Assembly: GCF_002897035.1 (NCBI RefSeq)
Contig: NZ_BAUX01000009.1
Location: 1-64,000, forward strand
Length of the DNA stretch: 64,000 bases
Source: Methylopila sp. Yamaguchi
GTDB taxonomy: Bacteria > Pseudomonadota > Alphaproteobacteria > Rhizobiales > Methylopilaceae
Direction: 5' to 3'
The position numbers were made by a program, and so were the translations under genes. The notes under the pieces were generated by a model. The model saw only the letters and a list, made by a program, of their open reading frames with translations, ran no database searches and was not told where the DNA came from. Positions within the stretch are counted from its first letter, which is position 1. Each line of letters opens with the position of its first letter. Below are positions 57,037 through 64,000 of this stretch, one piece after another.

Positions 57037-59331
57037 ATGGCGTTCGGACGGCGCTCGGAGAAGGACGAACGGCGAGAGCCGCGGTTCGACGGGCGCGGCG
57101 ACGGCGGAGCTTTCGACCTCAGGCTGACGCCCGACGACCGGCCGACCGGCGACGGACGGGGCGATCCGTTCAAGGAGCCGAGGCTGGACGGCGCCCGGAG
57201 CGACGGGCGGCGGGAGCCGCGCTTCGACACGGGCGCGGCGGGACCGGAGCCGCTGGAACGCGAAAAGCTCTCTTACTGGGCGTGGGTCATGGGGCGTAGG
57301 ACGCCGAAGCGTCGTCGCGAGAGCGGCGGAGGTCGCGGCGGGCGTCCGCGGCGAAGCTGGCTTGGCCGGCTGCTTTCGCTCGTGGTGGTGCTCGGCCTGT
57401 TCGGCGCCGTGGGCGCGGGCGGGGTGATCGCCTATTACGCCTCGGGTCTGCCATCGATCGACAAGCTCGAGATCCCCAAGCGGCCTCCGAACGTCGTCAT
57501 CGCCAGCGCCGACGGCAAGCCGCTCGCGAACCGTGGCGAGACCGGCGGCGCGCAGGTGCCGCTGTCCGAGATCCCGCCCTTCGTGCCGCAGGCCTTCATC
57601 GCGATCGAGGACCGGAGGTTCTACGACCACTGGGGCGTCGACTTCATCGGCCTGGCGCGCGCGATGAAGACCAACCTCGAGCACGGCACCATGGTGCAGG
57701 GCGGCTCGACGCTGACCCAGCAGCTCGCCAAGAACCTGTTCCTGACGCCCGAGCGCTCGCTGGAGCGCAAGGTGCAGGAGGCGGTGTTGGCCTTCTGGCT
57801 CGAACGCAAGTTCGGCAAGAAGAAGATCCTCGAGATGTACCTCAACCGCGTCTACTTCGGCGCCGGCGCCTATGGCGTCGAAGCGGCGGCGCAGCGCTAC
57901 TTCGGCAAGTCGATCCGCGCCGTGAACATCTCGGAGGCTGCGATCCTCGCCGGCCTCGTCAAGGCGCCGTCCAGGCTCGCGCCGACCCGCGACCCGGAGG
58001 GCGCCCGCGCCCGCGCCGACCTCGTGCTCGCCTCCATGGCGGACGAGGGCTACATCTCCCGCGACCTCGCCGACCGCGCCTTCCGCGTCTCGCCGCCCTC
58101 CCCCGCGCCCAAGCCCGAGGGCGCGATCGGCTATGTCGCGGACTGGGTGATGGACCAGCTCGACGGCCTCGTCGGCGTCTACGACGAGGATCTGACCGTC
58201 CAGACCACCATCGACCCCAAGCTCGAGTCCGAAGCCGAGAGGGATTTGGCCGACGCGATCGCCAAGAAGGGCGCGGCGCTGAAGGTGAGCCAAGGCGCGC
58301 TGGTCGCGCTCGCCCCCGACGGCGCCGTCAAGGCTCTGGTGGGCGGCAAGTCCTACGCCGACAGCCAGTTCAATCGCGCGGTCGCGGCCAAGCGCCAGCC
58401 CGGCTCGTCGTTCAAGCCGTTCGTCTATCTCACCGGCCTGGAGCTCGGCCTCACCCCTGACGCAGTGCGGGTGGACGAGCCGATCCGGCTGAAGGGCTGG
58501 AACCCGGAAAACTACTCGCGCCGCTACAATGGCCCCATGACGCTGACGACGGCGCTGTCGCACTCGATCAATACGGTCGCCGTGCGGCTCGGCGTCGAGG
58601 TGGGCCCGGAGAACGTGGTGCTGACCGCCCAGCGGCTCGGCATCAGCTCCGAACTCGCCGCGAACCCCTCGGTCGCGCTCGGCACCTCCGAGGTCACGCC
58701 GCTGGAGCTCGCCGGCGCCTACGCGCCCTTCGCCAACGGCGGCATGCTGGCGAAGCCCTACGTCGTCACCCGCGTCACCACCTCCGACGGCGAGGTGCTT
58801 TACAACCGTCGGGCCGAGCCGCCGAAGGAGGTCGTCGACATCGACCGCGTCGGCATGATGAACGCCATGCTGACCGAGACGATCCGCTCCGGCACCGCGC
58901 GCGGCGCCTCGTTCCGCGCCTGGCCCGCCGCGGGCAAGACCGGCACCAGCCAGGATTTCCGCGACGCCTGGTTCGTTGGCTACACCTCCCACCTCGTCAC
59001 CGCCGTCTGGCTGGGCAACGATGACAACTCCGTCACCAAGAAGGCCTCGGGCGGCGGGCTGCCGGTCGAGATCTGGAGCCGCTTCATGGCGCGGGCCCAT
59101 GACGGCGTGGCGGTCGCGGCGCTGCCGGGCGAGTGGAGCGCCCATGTGGCCGGCTACCAGGAGCCCGGCGACGTCTACCAGACCGGTCCCGGCGGCGGCG
59201 ACGGCGGCGACATGCCCGACGGCCAGTGGGTCGACGAGACCCCGCGGCAGCGCCCGCGGGGCGGCGGGGGCGACGGCGGCCCGCTGCGCGAGCCTCTCGG
59301 CTTCCTGAAACGGCTGTTCGGCGGCGGCTGA
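57037..59331 (+). CDS. Bifunctional penicillin-binding protein, PBP1A family
   Basis: 764-residue inner-membrane enzyme polymerising and crosslinking peptidoglycan. A charged cytoplasmic N-terminus contains the short motif RREPRFD twice (near residues 11 and 60). A transmembrane segment follows near 115-135. The glycosyltransferase-51 domain has EDRRFYDHWGVD, QGGSTLTQQLAKNL and the RKVQEAVLAFWLERKF block. The transpeptidase has SSFK (SxxK), SIN (SxN) and KTGT. A Gly-rich tail (GGGDGGD) ends it. Length is typical. Confidence 0.94.
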   Translation: MAFGRRSEKDERREPRFDGRGDGGAFDLRLTPDDRPTGDGRGDPFKEPRLDGARSDGRREPRFDTGAAGPEPLEREKLSYWAWVMGRRTPKRRRESGGGRGGRPRRSWLGRLLSLVVVLGLFGAVGAGGVIAYYASGLPSIDKLEIPKRPPNVVIASADGKPLANRGETGGAQVPLSEIPPFVPQAFIAIEDRRFYDHWGVDFIGLARAMKTNLEHGTMVQGGSTLTQQLAKNLFLTPERSLERKVQEAVLAFWLERKFGKKKILEMYLNRVYFGAGAYGVEAAAQRYFGKSIRAVNISEAAILAGLVKAPSRLAPTRDPEGARARADLVLASMADEGYISRDLADRAFRVSPPSPAPKPEGAIGYVADWVMDQLDGLVGVYDEDLTVQTTIDPKLESEAERDLADAIAKKGAALKVSQGALVALAPDGAVKALVGGKSYADSQFNRAVAAKRQPGSSFKPFVYLTGLELGLTPDAVRVDEPIRLKGWNPENYSRRYNGPMTLTTALSHSINTVAVRLGVEVGPENVVLTAQRLGISSELAANPSVALGTSEVTPLELAGAYAPFANGGMLAKPYVVTRVTTSDGEVLYNRRAEPPKEVVDIDRVGMMNAMLTETIRSGTARGASFRAWPAAGKTGTSQDFRDAWFVGYTSHLVTAVWLGNDDNSVTKKASGGGLPVEIWSRFMARAHDGVAVAALPGEWSAHVAGYQEPGDVYQTGPGGGDGGDMPDGQWVDETPRQRPRGGGGDGGPLREPLGFLKRLFGGG

Positions 59332-59361
59332 CGCCGGGTCGCGAAGCCCGCCCCGGGCGCG

Positions 59362-59682
59362 CTACGCCAGCGTGACGGCGGTGCTCGTCGCCGACACCAT
59401 CAGCATGGAGCCCCTCTCGCCCACGGTCTCGTAGTCGAGGTCGACGCCAATCACCGCGTTGCCCCCGAGGGCGCGGGCTTCCGCCGTCATTTCGTCCAGC
59501 GCGATGTCGCGGGCGCGCTTGAGTTCCTTCTCATAGGCGCCGGAGCGGCCGCCGACGATGTCGCGCACCGCCGCGAACAGGTCGCGGAAAAGGTTCGCGC
59601 CGAGGATGGCCTCGCCGGTGACGAGGCCGTGGTAGGCCACGATGCGGCGGCCTTCGACGGTCGGAGTGGTGGTGACGAGCAT
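59362..59682 (-). CDS. YbjQ/UPF0145 family protein
   Basis: 106-residue YbjQ-family protein starting at [15 protein letters not shown] (59682) behind GAGGAG. It has the [18 protein letters not shown] and [16 protein letters not shown] blocks of this widely distributed small pentameric fold. Function not known, metal binding has been proposed. Converges with the PBP gene across 30 bases. Confidence 0.88.
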   Translation of the reverse strand: MLVTTTPTVEGRRIVAYHGLVTGEAILGANLFRDLFAAVRDIVGGRSGAYEKELKRARDIALDEMTAEARALGGNAVIGVDLDYETVGERGSMLMVSATSTAVTLA

Positions 59683-59786
59683 GGGTCGTGGTCTCCTCGC
59701 TCGGATGACGCGGGGAGACATGGGGCCGCGATGCCGCCGGGGAAGACGCCGCCGCCGGCGCCCGGTGGACTTAAGTCCGCTTGATC

Positions 59787-60560
59787 TCAGGTCCGCTTGG
59801 CGACGTCGGCGACGGCGGGCGTGGGAGCGAGCTTGCGGCCGAGCGCTTCGGCCAGGAAGGCGCCGACGCAGGCGTGGCCGATGTCGTTCATATGCAGCCG
59901 ATCGGCCGACAGCATGTCCGCCGCGCCCGACTTCGCCAGCGCGCGCATCGCGGCGTAGCGGTGGGCGACCGGAGCGCCGGTCTTGGCGGCGAGCGCCTCG
60001 AGCGCGCCGAGATAGGGCGCGTAGGCCGCCTCGTCCTGGGGCACGTACTGCGGGTCGAGCAGCGCCACGTCGACGCCGGCCTTGGCGATGCGGGCGAGCC
60101 CGCGCTCGGTGACCTGCTGGAAGGTGGCGAGGTCGATCCGCCGCGCCGCGTCGTTGGTGCCGATCTGCCAGACGACGAGGTCGGGCTTCGCCGCCGCGAT
60201 CTCCTTGTCGAGCCGCGCCTCGGCGCCCAGCGCCGTTTCGCCGCCGACGCCGCGGGCGACCACGTCCACATCGACGCCGGGCAGGCGATCCTCGAGCTCG
60301 GCTTCGAGCCGCTTCGTGTAGGCCTTCTCCGGCGCGGTCGCGCCGACGCCCGCGGTGGAAGACGAGCCCACGACCAGCACCTTCAGCTCGTCGTCCTGCA
60401 GGACGTTCGCGGTCGCGCGGTCCAGCTTGCCGGACAGGCCGAGATAGGAGTCGGCGACGCGGCAGGGGCCGCGGAGAGCTTCGGCCTGGGCGGAAGCGGA
60501 GACCAAAGCGAGGACGCCGGCAAGCGCAGCGGAACGGACGACGGGACGGAACGACGTCAT
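59787..60560 (-). CDS. Secreted SGNH/GDSL hydrolase
   Basis: 257-residue SGNH-fold hydrolase with a signal peptide ([20 protein letters not shown], cleavage near ASAQA). The catalytic Ser is in [11 protein letters not shown] (block I), block III has GTND, and the C-terminal [12 protein letters not shown] holds the Asp-His pair. Candidates are esterase, acetyl-hydrolase or lysophospholipase on the cell envelope. ATG at 60560; longer in-frame starts at 60575 and 60638 exist. Confidence 0.86.
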   Translation of the reverse strand: MTSFRPVVRSAALAGVLALVSASAQAEALRGPCRVADSYLGLSGKLDRATANVLQDDELKVLVVGSSSTAGVGATAPEKAYTKRLEAELEDRLPGVDVDVVARGVGGETALGAEARLDKEIAAAKPDLVVWQIGTNDAARRIDLATFQQVTERGLARIAKAGVDVALLDPQYVPQDEAAYAPYLGALEALAAKTGAPVAHRYAAMRALAKSGAADMLSADRLHMNDIGHACVGAFLAEALGRKLAPTPAVADVAKRT

Positions 60561-60719
60561 GCGGTCAGGCCTCATGGGCGGAGACGGAACGGTCGGACGA
60601 AGCGCGGGGGGAGGTACCCTGTTGCTGCAACCGGCCATAGCACGCGCGTCGCGCCGAAGTCAGCTCCGGACAATAACGGATGGCTGAACTCGGCGTGAAC
60701 GCCGCGCGGTCGTCCGGCG

Positions 60720-62306
60720 TCAGTGGCGGAAGTGTCGCACGCCGGTGAACACCATGGCGAGTCCCGCCTCGTCCGCCCGGGCGATCACCTCGGCGTCGCG
60801 CATGGATCCGCCCGGCTGGATGACGGCGGTCGCGCCCGCCTCGATCGCGGCGTCGAGGCCGTCGGCGAAGGGGAAGAACGCGTCGGAGGCGACCACCGCG
60901 CCGCGGGTCAGCGGCTCGCTTGCGCCCGCCGCCTCGGCCGCATCCGCGGCCTTGCGGGCGGCGATGCGGGCGCTGTCGACGCGGCTCATCTGGCCAGCCC
61001 CGACGCCGACCGTGGCGGCCCCGCGGGCGTAGACGATGGCGTTCGACTTCACGTGCTTCGCCACGCGGAAGGCGAAGCGCAGGTCGGCGAGCTCGGCCTC
61101 CGTCGGCGTCCGCTTGGTCACGACCTTGAGCTCGAGATCATCCACCACCGCATTGTCGCGGTCCTGGGCCAGGAAGCCGCCGGCGATGGTCTTCACGCTG
61201 AGGCCCTTGGCCCGCGGGTCCGGCAAGGCGCCGGCGACCAGCAGGCGCAGGTTCTTCTTGGCCGCGACGATCGCCTTGGCCTCGTCGGTCGCGTCGGGCG
61301 CGATGATCACCTCGGTGAAGATCTTGACGATCTCCGCCGCGGCCTCGGCGTCGAGCGTCCGGTTCAGCGCCACGATGCCGCCGAAGGCCGAGACCGGGTC
61401 GCAGGCGAGCGCCGCAAGGTAGGCGTCCTTCAGGCTCGCGCCCTCCGCCACGCCGCAGGGATTGGCGTGCTTTACGATGACGCAGGCGGCGGTCCGCGCC
61501 GGGTCGAACTCGCCAGCGAGCTCATAGGCCGCGTCGGTGTCGTTGAGGTTGTTGTAGCTGAGCTCCTTGCCCTGGAGCTGCACGGCCGTCGCGACGCCGG
61601 GACGGCTCTCGGCCGTTCGGTAGAACGAGGCTCCCTGGTGCGGGTTTTCGCCGTAGCGCAGGCCCTGCGCCAGCGTGCCGCCGAGCGCCCGGAAGGCTGG
61701 CGTTGTCTCGCCCGCCTGGCCTGACAGCCAAGTGCCAATCGCCGCGTCGTAGGCCGCGGTGCGCGAAAACGCCTTGGCGGCGAGACGCTTGCGCAGGGGC
61801 AGGGAGGTCGCTCCGCCGTTCGCCGCCATGTCATCGAGCACCGAGGCGTAGTCCGCGACGTCGACCACGACCGCCACGTGGGCGTGGTTCTTGGAGGCGC
61901 CGCGGATCATCGCCGGCCCGCCGACGTCGATGTTCTCGACCATGTCGTCGTAGTCGGCGCCCCGCGCGAGCGCCGCCTCGAAGGGGTAGAGGTTCACGAC
62001 CAGCAGGTCGATCGGCAGGATGGCGTGCTCCGCCATCGAGGCCTCGTGGCCGGCGTCGCCGCGGATCGCCAGCAGGCCGCCGTGGACCTTGGGGTGCAGC
62101 GTCTTCACCCGGCCGTCCATCATCTCCGGAAAGCCGGTGAGATCGGACACGTCCTGCACGGCAAGCCCCGCCTCCGCGATCGCCTTCGCCGTGCCGCCCG
62201 TCGAGACCAGCGCCACGCCGCGCTCCACGAGCGCGCGGGCGAAGTCGATCAGGCCGGTCTTGTCGGAAACCGACAGCAACGCGCGGGCGACGGGACGTTC
62301 GGACAT
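60720..62306 (-). CDS. purH: Bifunctional AICAR transformylase / IMP cyclohydrolase
   Basis: 528-residue enzyme catalysing the last two steps of purine synthesis. The N-terminal MGS-like IMP cyclohydrolase ([50 protein letters not shown]) and the C-terminal transformylase ([28 protein letters not shown]) are complete. The start is at 62306 ([15 protein letters not shown]). Not linked to other pur genes here. Confidence 0.97.
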   Translation of the reverse strand: MSERPVARALLSVSDKTGLIDFARALVERGVALVSTGGTAKAIAEAGLAVQDVSDLTGFPEMMDGRVKTLHPKVHGGLLAIRGDAGHEASMAEHAILPIDLLVVNLYPFEAALARGADYDDMVENIDVGGPAMIRGASKNHAHVAVVVDVADYASVLDDMAANGGATSLPLRKRLAAKAFSRTAAYDAAIGTWLSGQAGETTPAFRALGGTLAQGLRYGENPHQGASFYRTAESRPGVATAVQLQGKELSYNNLNDTDAAYELAGEFDPARTAACVIVKHANPCGVAEGASLKDAYLAALACDPVSAFGGIVALNRTLDAEAAAEIVKIFTEVIIAPDATDEAKAIVAAKKNLRLLVAGALPDPRAKGLSVKTIAGGFLAQDRDNAVVDDLELKVVTKRTPTEAELADLRFAFRVAKHVKSNAIVYARGAATVGVGAGQMSRVDSARIAARKAADAAEAAGASEPLTRGAVVASDAFFPFADGLDAAIEAGATAVIQPGGSMRDAEVIARADEAGLAMVFTGVRHFRH

Positions 62307-62602
62307 GGGATCTTGGCCTTGGACGGTGCGGACGTCCGGGCGGGTAGCACTTTTCGGGCCGCGCGAGAACCGGGGGACGATGGTCTCGCGGTCTGAGGTA
62401 AAGTGCCGGCACCGCAATGCTGGTCGCGCCCTCGCGCCTAACGACTAAGCTGAAGGCGCAGCGTTCTTGGACTTGGATTACCCAAGGTCAGGAAACCGCT
62501 TCGGCACCGTGAGGAGAGCTAGAGTTCGGCGCGAGTAGGGAAACTCGCCACATGCCAGCGTTACGCTTGCGAGGTCTTCGAGTATCTCCTTACTATCCGA
62601 GC

Positions 62603-62962
62603 ATGAGTGACACCACGGCAGAATTGCTGGCTCGCTATGCGCGCGGCGAACGGTCCTTTCAGGAAACAGATACCGAAGATCCCGAGGTGCTGGGGCTTGA
62701 TGAGGCGATCCTCGCAGGTGCCGATTTTTCGCGATCGTTTCTGGTTGGGAGTTTTCGGCGGGCGGATCTGCGCGGCGCAAGTTTTCACAAAGCCAACGTT
62801 AAAACTTGCGATTTTTCATACGCTGATCTTTCGCACGCTGATTTTCGTGGCGCCGCCATCGACGCGACTATTTTCCAGGGCGCGAATTTATTTGGAGCCC
62901 GTTTCGCGGGGGCAAGTTCTCAAGGCCATGAGATGGCCGACGGCGAATTTCCGGACCAGTAG
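62603..62962 (+). CDS. Pentapeptide-repeat protein
   Basis: 119-residue protein with about a dozen A(D/N)LxG-type repeats (GADFSRSFLVGSFRRADLRG, then SFHKANVKTCDFSYADLSHA as consecutive blocks), predicted to form a right-handed quadrilateral beta-helix. Base composition is markedly lower in GC than the flanks (28 of 60 G+C in 62761-62820), and no clear ribosome binding site precedes the ATG at 62603. Function unknown. Short for gyrase-protecting Qnr-like proteins. Confidence 0.72.
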   Translation: MSDTTAELLARYARGERSFQETDTEDPEVLGLDEAILAGADFSRSFLVGSFRRADLRGASFHKANVKTCDFSYADLSHADFRGAAIDATIFQGANLFGARFAGASSQGHEMADGEFPDQ

Positions 62963-63037
62963 TTGCGGCCGCAGAGGTCTTGCTGTTAGCCGCTTTATGG
63001 ATTCACAGCTTGAAGAGTGACGGCAGCTTCCACGCGC

Positions 63038-64000
63038 CTACAGGTCTTTCCCGTAGAGCCGCCAGGTCTTCGTGTGCTTGGCGGGCAGGCTGGCGACGAG
63101 GTTGATGACCGAGCGGTTCTCCTCGAGCATCCAGCTGACCTCCATGCGCCGCACCTTGGCCGCCTGCGCTTTCTCCACGGCGTCGGCGAGCAGCGAAGCC
63201 GCGGCCATCGCCCCCACGCGCGTGCCGCGCCAGGCGCGGCGGACGCCGATGACGGGAACGCGCACGCGGTTGACGCCGGCCACCTTCAGCCGCCACAGCA
63301 TCCGGGCCCAGCCAAAGGGGAACAGTTTGCCCCCGAGCCCGTGGATCGCCTCATTCACGTCCGGAGCCATGGCGAGCACGCCGATCGGCTCGTCCTTCCA
63401 GGTGACGATCGTCGTCCAGTCCCGCGGCAGCAGCGGCTGCGCCAGTTCGGCGAGGAAGCTCGCCTCGGCGTCGGAGACCGGCACGGCGCCCCAGTTGCCG
63501 GACCAGCCGTCGTTGTAGACGGCGTTGAGGGTCGCGACCGCCTCGCGGCCGACGGCGCTGCGAATGACGAGGTCCTTGGAGCCGGCCCAGCGCGTGCGGG
63601 CGCGCTTGACGCGCGCGGGCAGCGAGCTTCCGGCCACAGGGCCCTCGTAGCCGATCAGGTCCTTGAGTCCTGAGAAACCGAGCCGCTCCAGCTGCTTGGC
63701 GTAGTAGCGCGGGGCGTAGTTGGTGTGGGTGGTCGACGGCGTGTCATGGCCCTCCACCAGCAGGCCGCACTCGTGGTTGATCGAGGCGCTGAACGGACCC
63801 GTCATCCGCGTCAGGCCGCGCTCGCGCAGAAAGGCGGCGGCGGTCGCGAACAGCGCGTCCCAGACGGCGTCGTCGTCGATCGCCTCCAGGAAGCCGAAGT
63901 GGCCCGCGCCGTCCTTGTGGATGGCGAGATGGGCGTGGTCCTTGACCGCATAGATCCGCCCCACCGGCCGGCCGTCGCGAAAGGCGGTCCAGGCGCGCCC
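63038..64000 (-). CDS. GNAT-like conserved protein, 5' end outside the window
   Basis: 320 codons of a protein whose start lies beyond the window; the frame stays open to base 64000 (WTAFRDGRPVGRIYAVKDH). Residues show N-acetyltransferase-like blocks (DWTTIVTWKDEPIGVLAMAP, VRVPVIGVRRAWRGTRVGAMAA, EVSWMLEENRSVINLVAS, the last typical of acetyl-CoA binding GNAT C-termini). Rhizobiales homologues are often left hypothetical. Substrate unknown. Confidence 0.8.
   Translation of the reverse strand, partial: GRAWTAFRDGRPVGRIYAVKDHAHLAIHKDGAGHFGFLEAIDDDAVWDALFATAAAFLRERGLTRMTGPFSASINHECGLLVEGHDTPSTTHTNYAPRYYAKQLERLGFSGLKDLIGYEGPVAGSSLPARVKRARTRWAGSKDLVIRSAVGREAVATLNAVYNDGWSGNWGAVPVSDAEASFLAELAQPLLPRDWTTIVTWKDEPIGVLAMAPDVNEAIHGLGGKLFPFGWARMLWRLKVAGVNRVRVPVIGVRRAWRGTRVGAMAAASLLADAVEKAQAAKVRRMEVSWMLEENRSVINLVASLPAKHTKTWRLYGKDL

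Noticed and set aside
56767-59145. 792-codon open frame opposite the PBP1A gene
   Set aside because: Antisense shadow, no domain, contrasted with complete PBP motifs on the plus strand.
62478-62780. 100-codon minus-strand frame overlapping the pentapeptide gene
   Set aside because: No domain, no ribosome binding site, opposite to a clear repeat protein.

Overview
This 64 kb window is a gene-dense, high-GC chromosomal segment of an alphaproteobacterium, most probably Hyphomicrobiales (Rhizobiales). The reasons are the strong G/C third-position bias, the frequent GTG and TTG starts, and conserved neighbourhoods typical of that order: aroK-aroB divergent from a small membrane protein plus xerD; tlpA divergent from argH, a small lipoprotein, lysA and a TIGR02302/DUF4175 protein; tsaB-rimI-fur-plsC; and mtaB-ftsY. 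A methylotroph-like genus such as Methylopila or Hansschlegelia is a guess only. About 58 protein genes fill the window. No rRNA, tRNA, CRISPR array, prophage or insertion sequence was recognised, and no intergenic gap exceeds 300 bases. The longest gaps (12035-12281, 15383-15652, 62307-62602) show nothing certain.

Layout. 1-6 kb: tail of helicase HrpB with an apparent frameshift, shikimate genes aroK/aroB, xerD and accA. 6-9.5 kb: a YafK-type L,D-transpeptidase lipoprotein and a membrane-anchored metallophosphoesterase. 9.6-15.4 kb: replication genes dnaN-recF-gyrB, interrupted by a LysE/RhtB exporter and lacking an adjacent dnaA. 15.6-21.6 kb: small MscS channel, ftsY, mtaB, a secreted beta-propeller protein, an MFS exporter and an orphan secreted protein. 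21.6-26.8 kb: a TetR-controlled RND efflux operon (regulator, adaptor, pump) with a clear operator. 26.9-28.8 kb: ilvD.

28.9-37.7 kb is the most coherent accessory region. It holds a LysR regulator, 5-oxoprolinase genes pxpB-pxpC, a D-glutamate cyclase-family protein, an MFS transporter and pxpA. A TPR lipoprotein, gamma-glutamyltranspeptidase (ggt) and a cupin follow. Together these could take gamma-glutamyl compounds or 5-oxoproline to glutamate. 37.7-45.6 kb: a very large TIGR02302 membrane protein with a Gln/Gly-rich tail, lysA, an LptM-like lipoprotein, argH, tlpA, a small coiled-coil periplasmic protein and a GST-kappa/HCCA isomerase.

45.7-52.9 kb is a sigma-54 aldehyde-oxidation module: an AcoR-like enhancer-binding protein divergent from an aldehyde dehydrogenase with a near-consensus -24/-12 promoter and tandem dyad upstream sites. 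A DUF779 gene that commonly accompanies such dehydrogenases lies 2.3 kb further on, separated by a palindromic repeat and a LysR/aldo-keto reductase pair; an SDR oxidoreductase follows. 53-59.3 kb: a RutE-like nitroreductase, tsaB, rimI, a Fur-family regulator, a PlsC-like acyltransferase, an EI24/CysZ-like membrane protein and a bifunctional PBP1A. 59.3-64 kb: YbjQ-family protein, SGNH hydrolase, purH, a lower-GC pentapeptide-repeat protein and the end of a GNAT-like protein running off the window.
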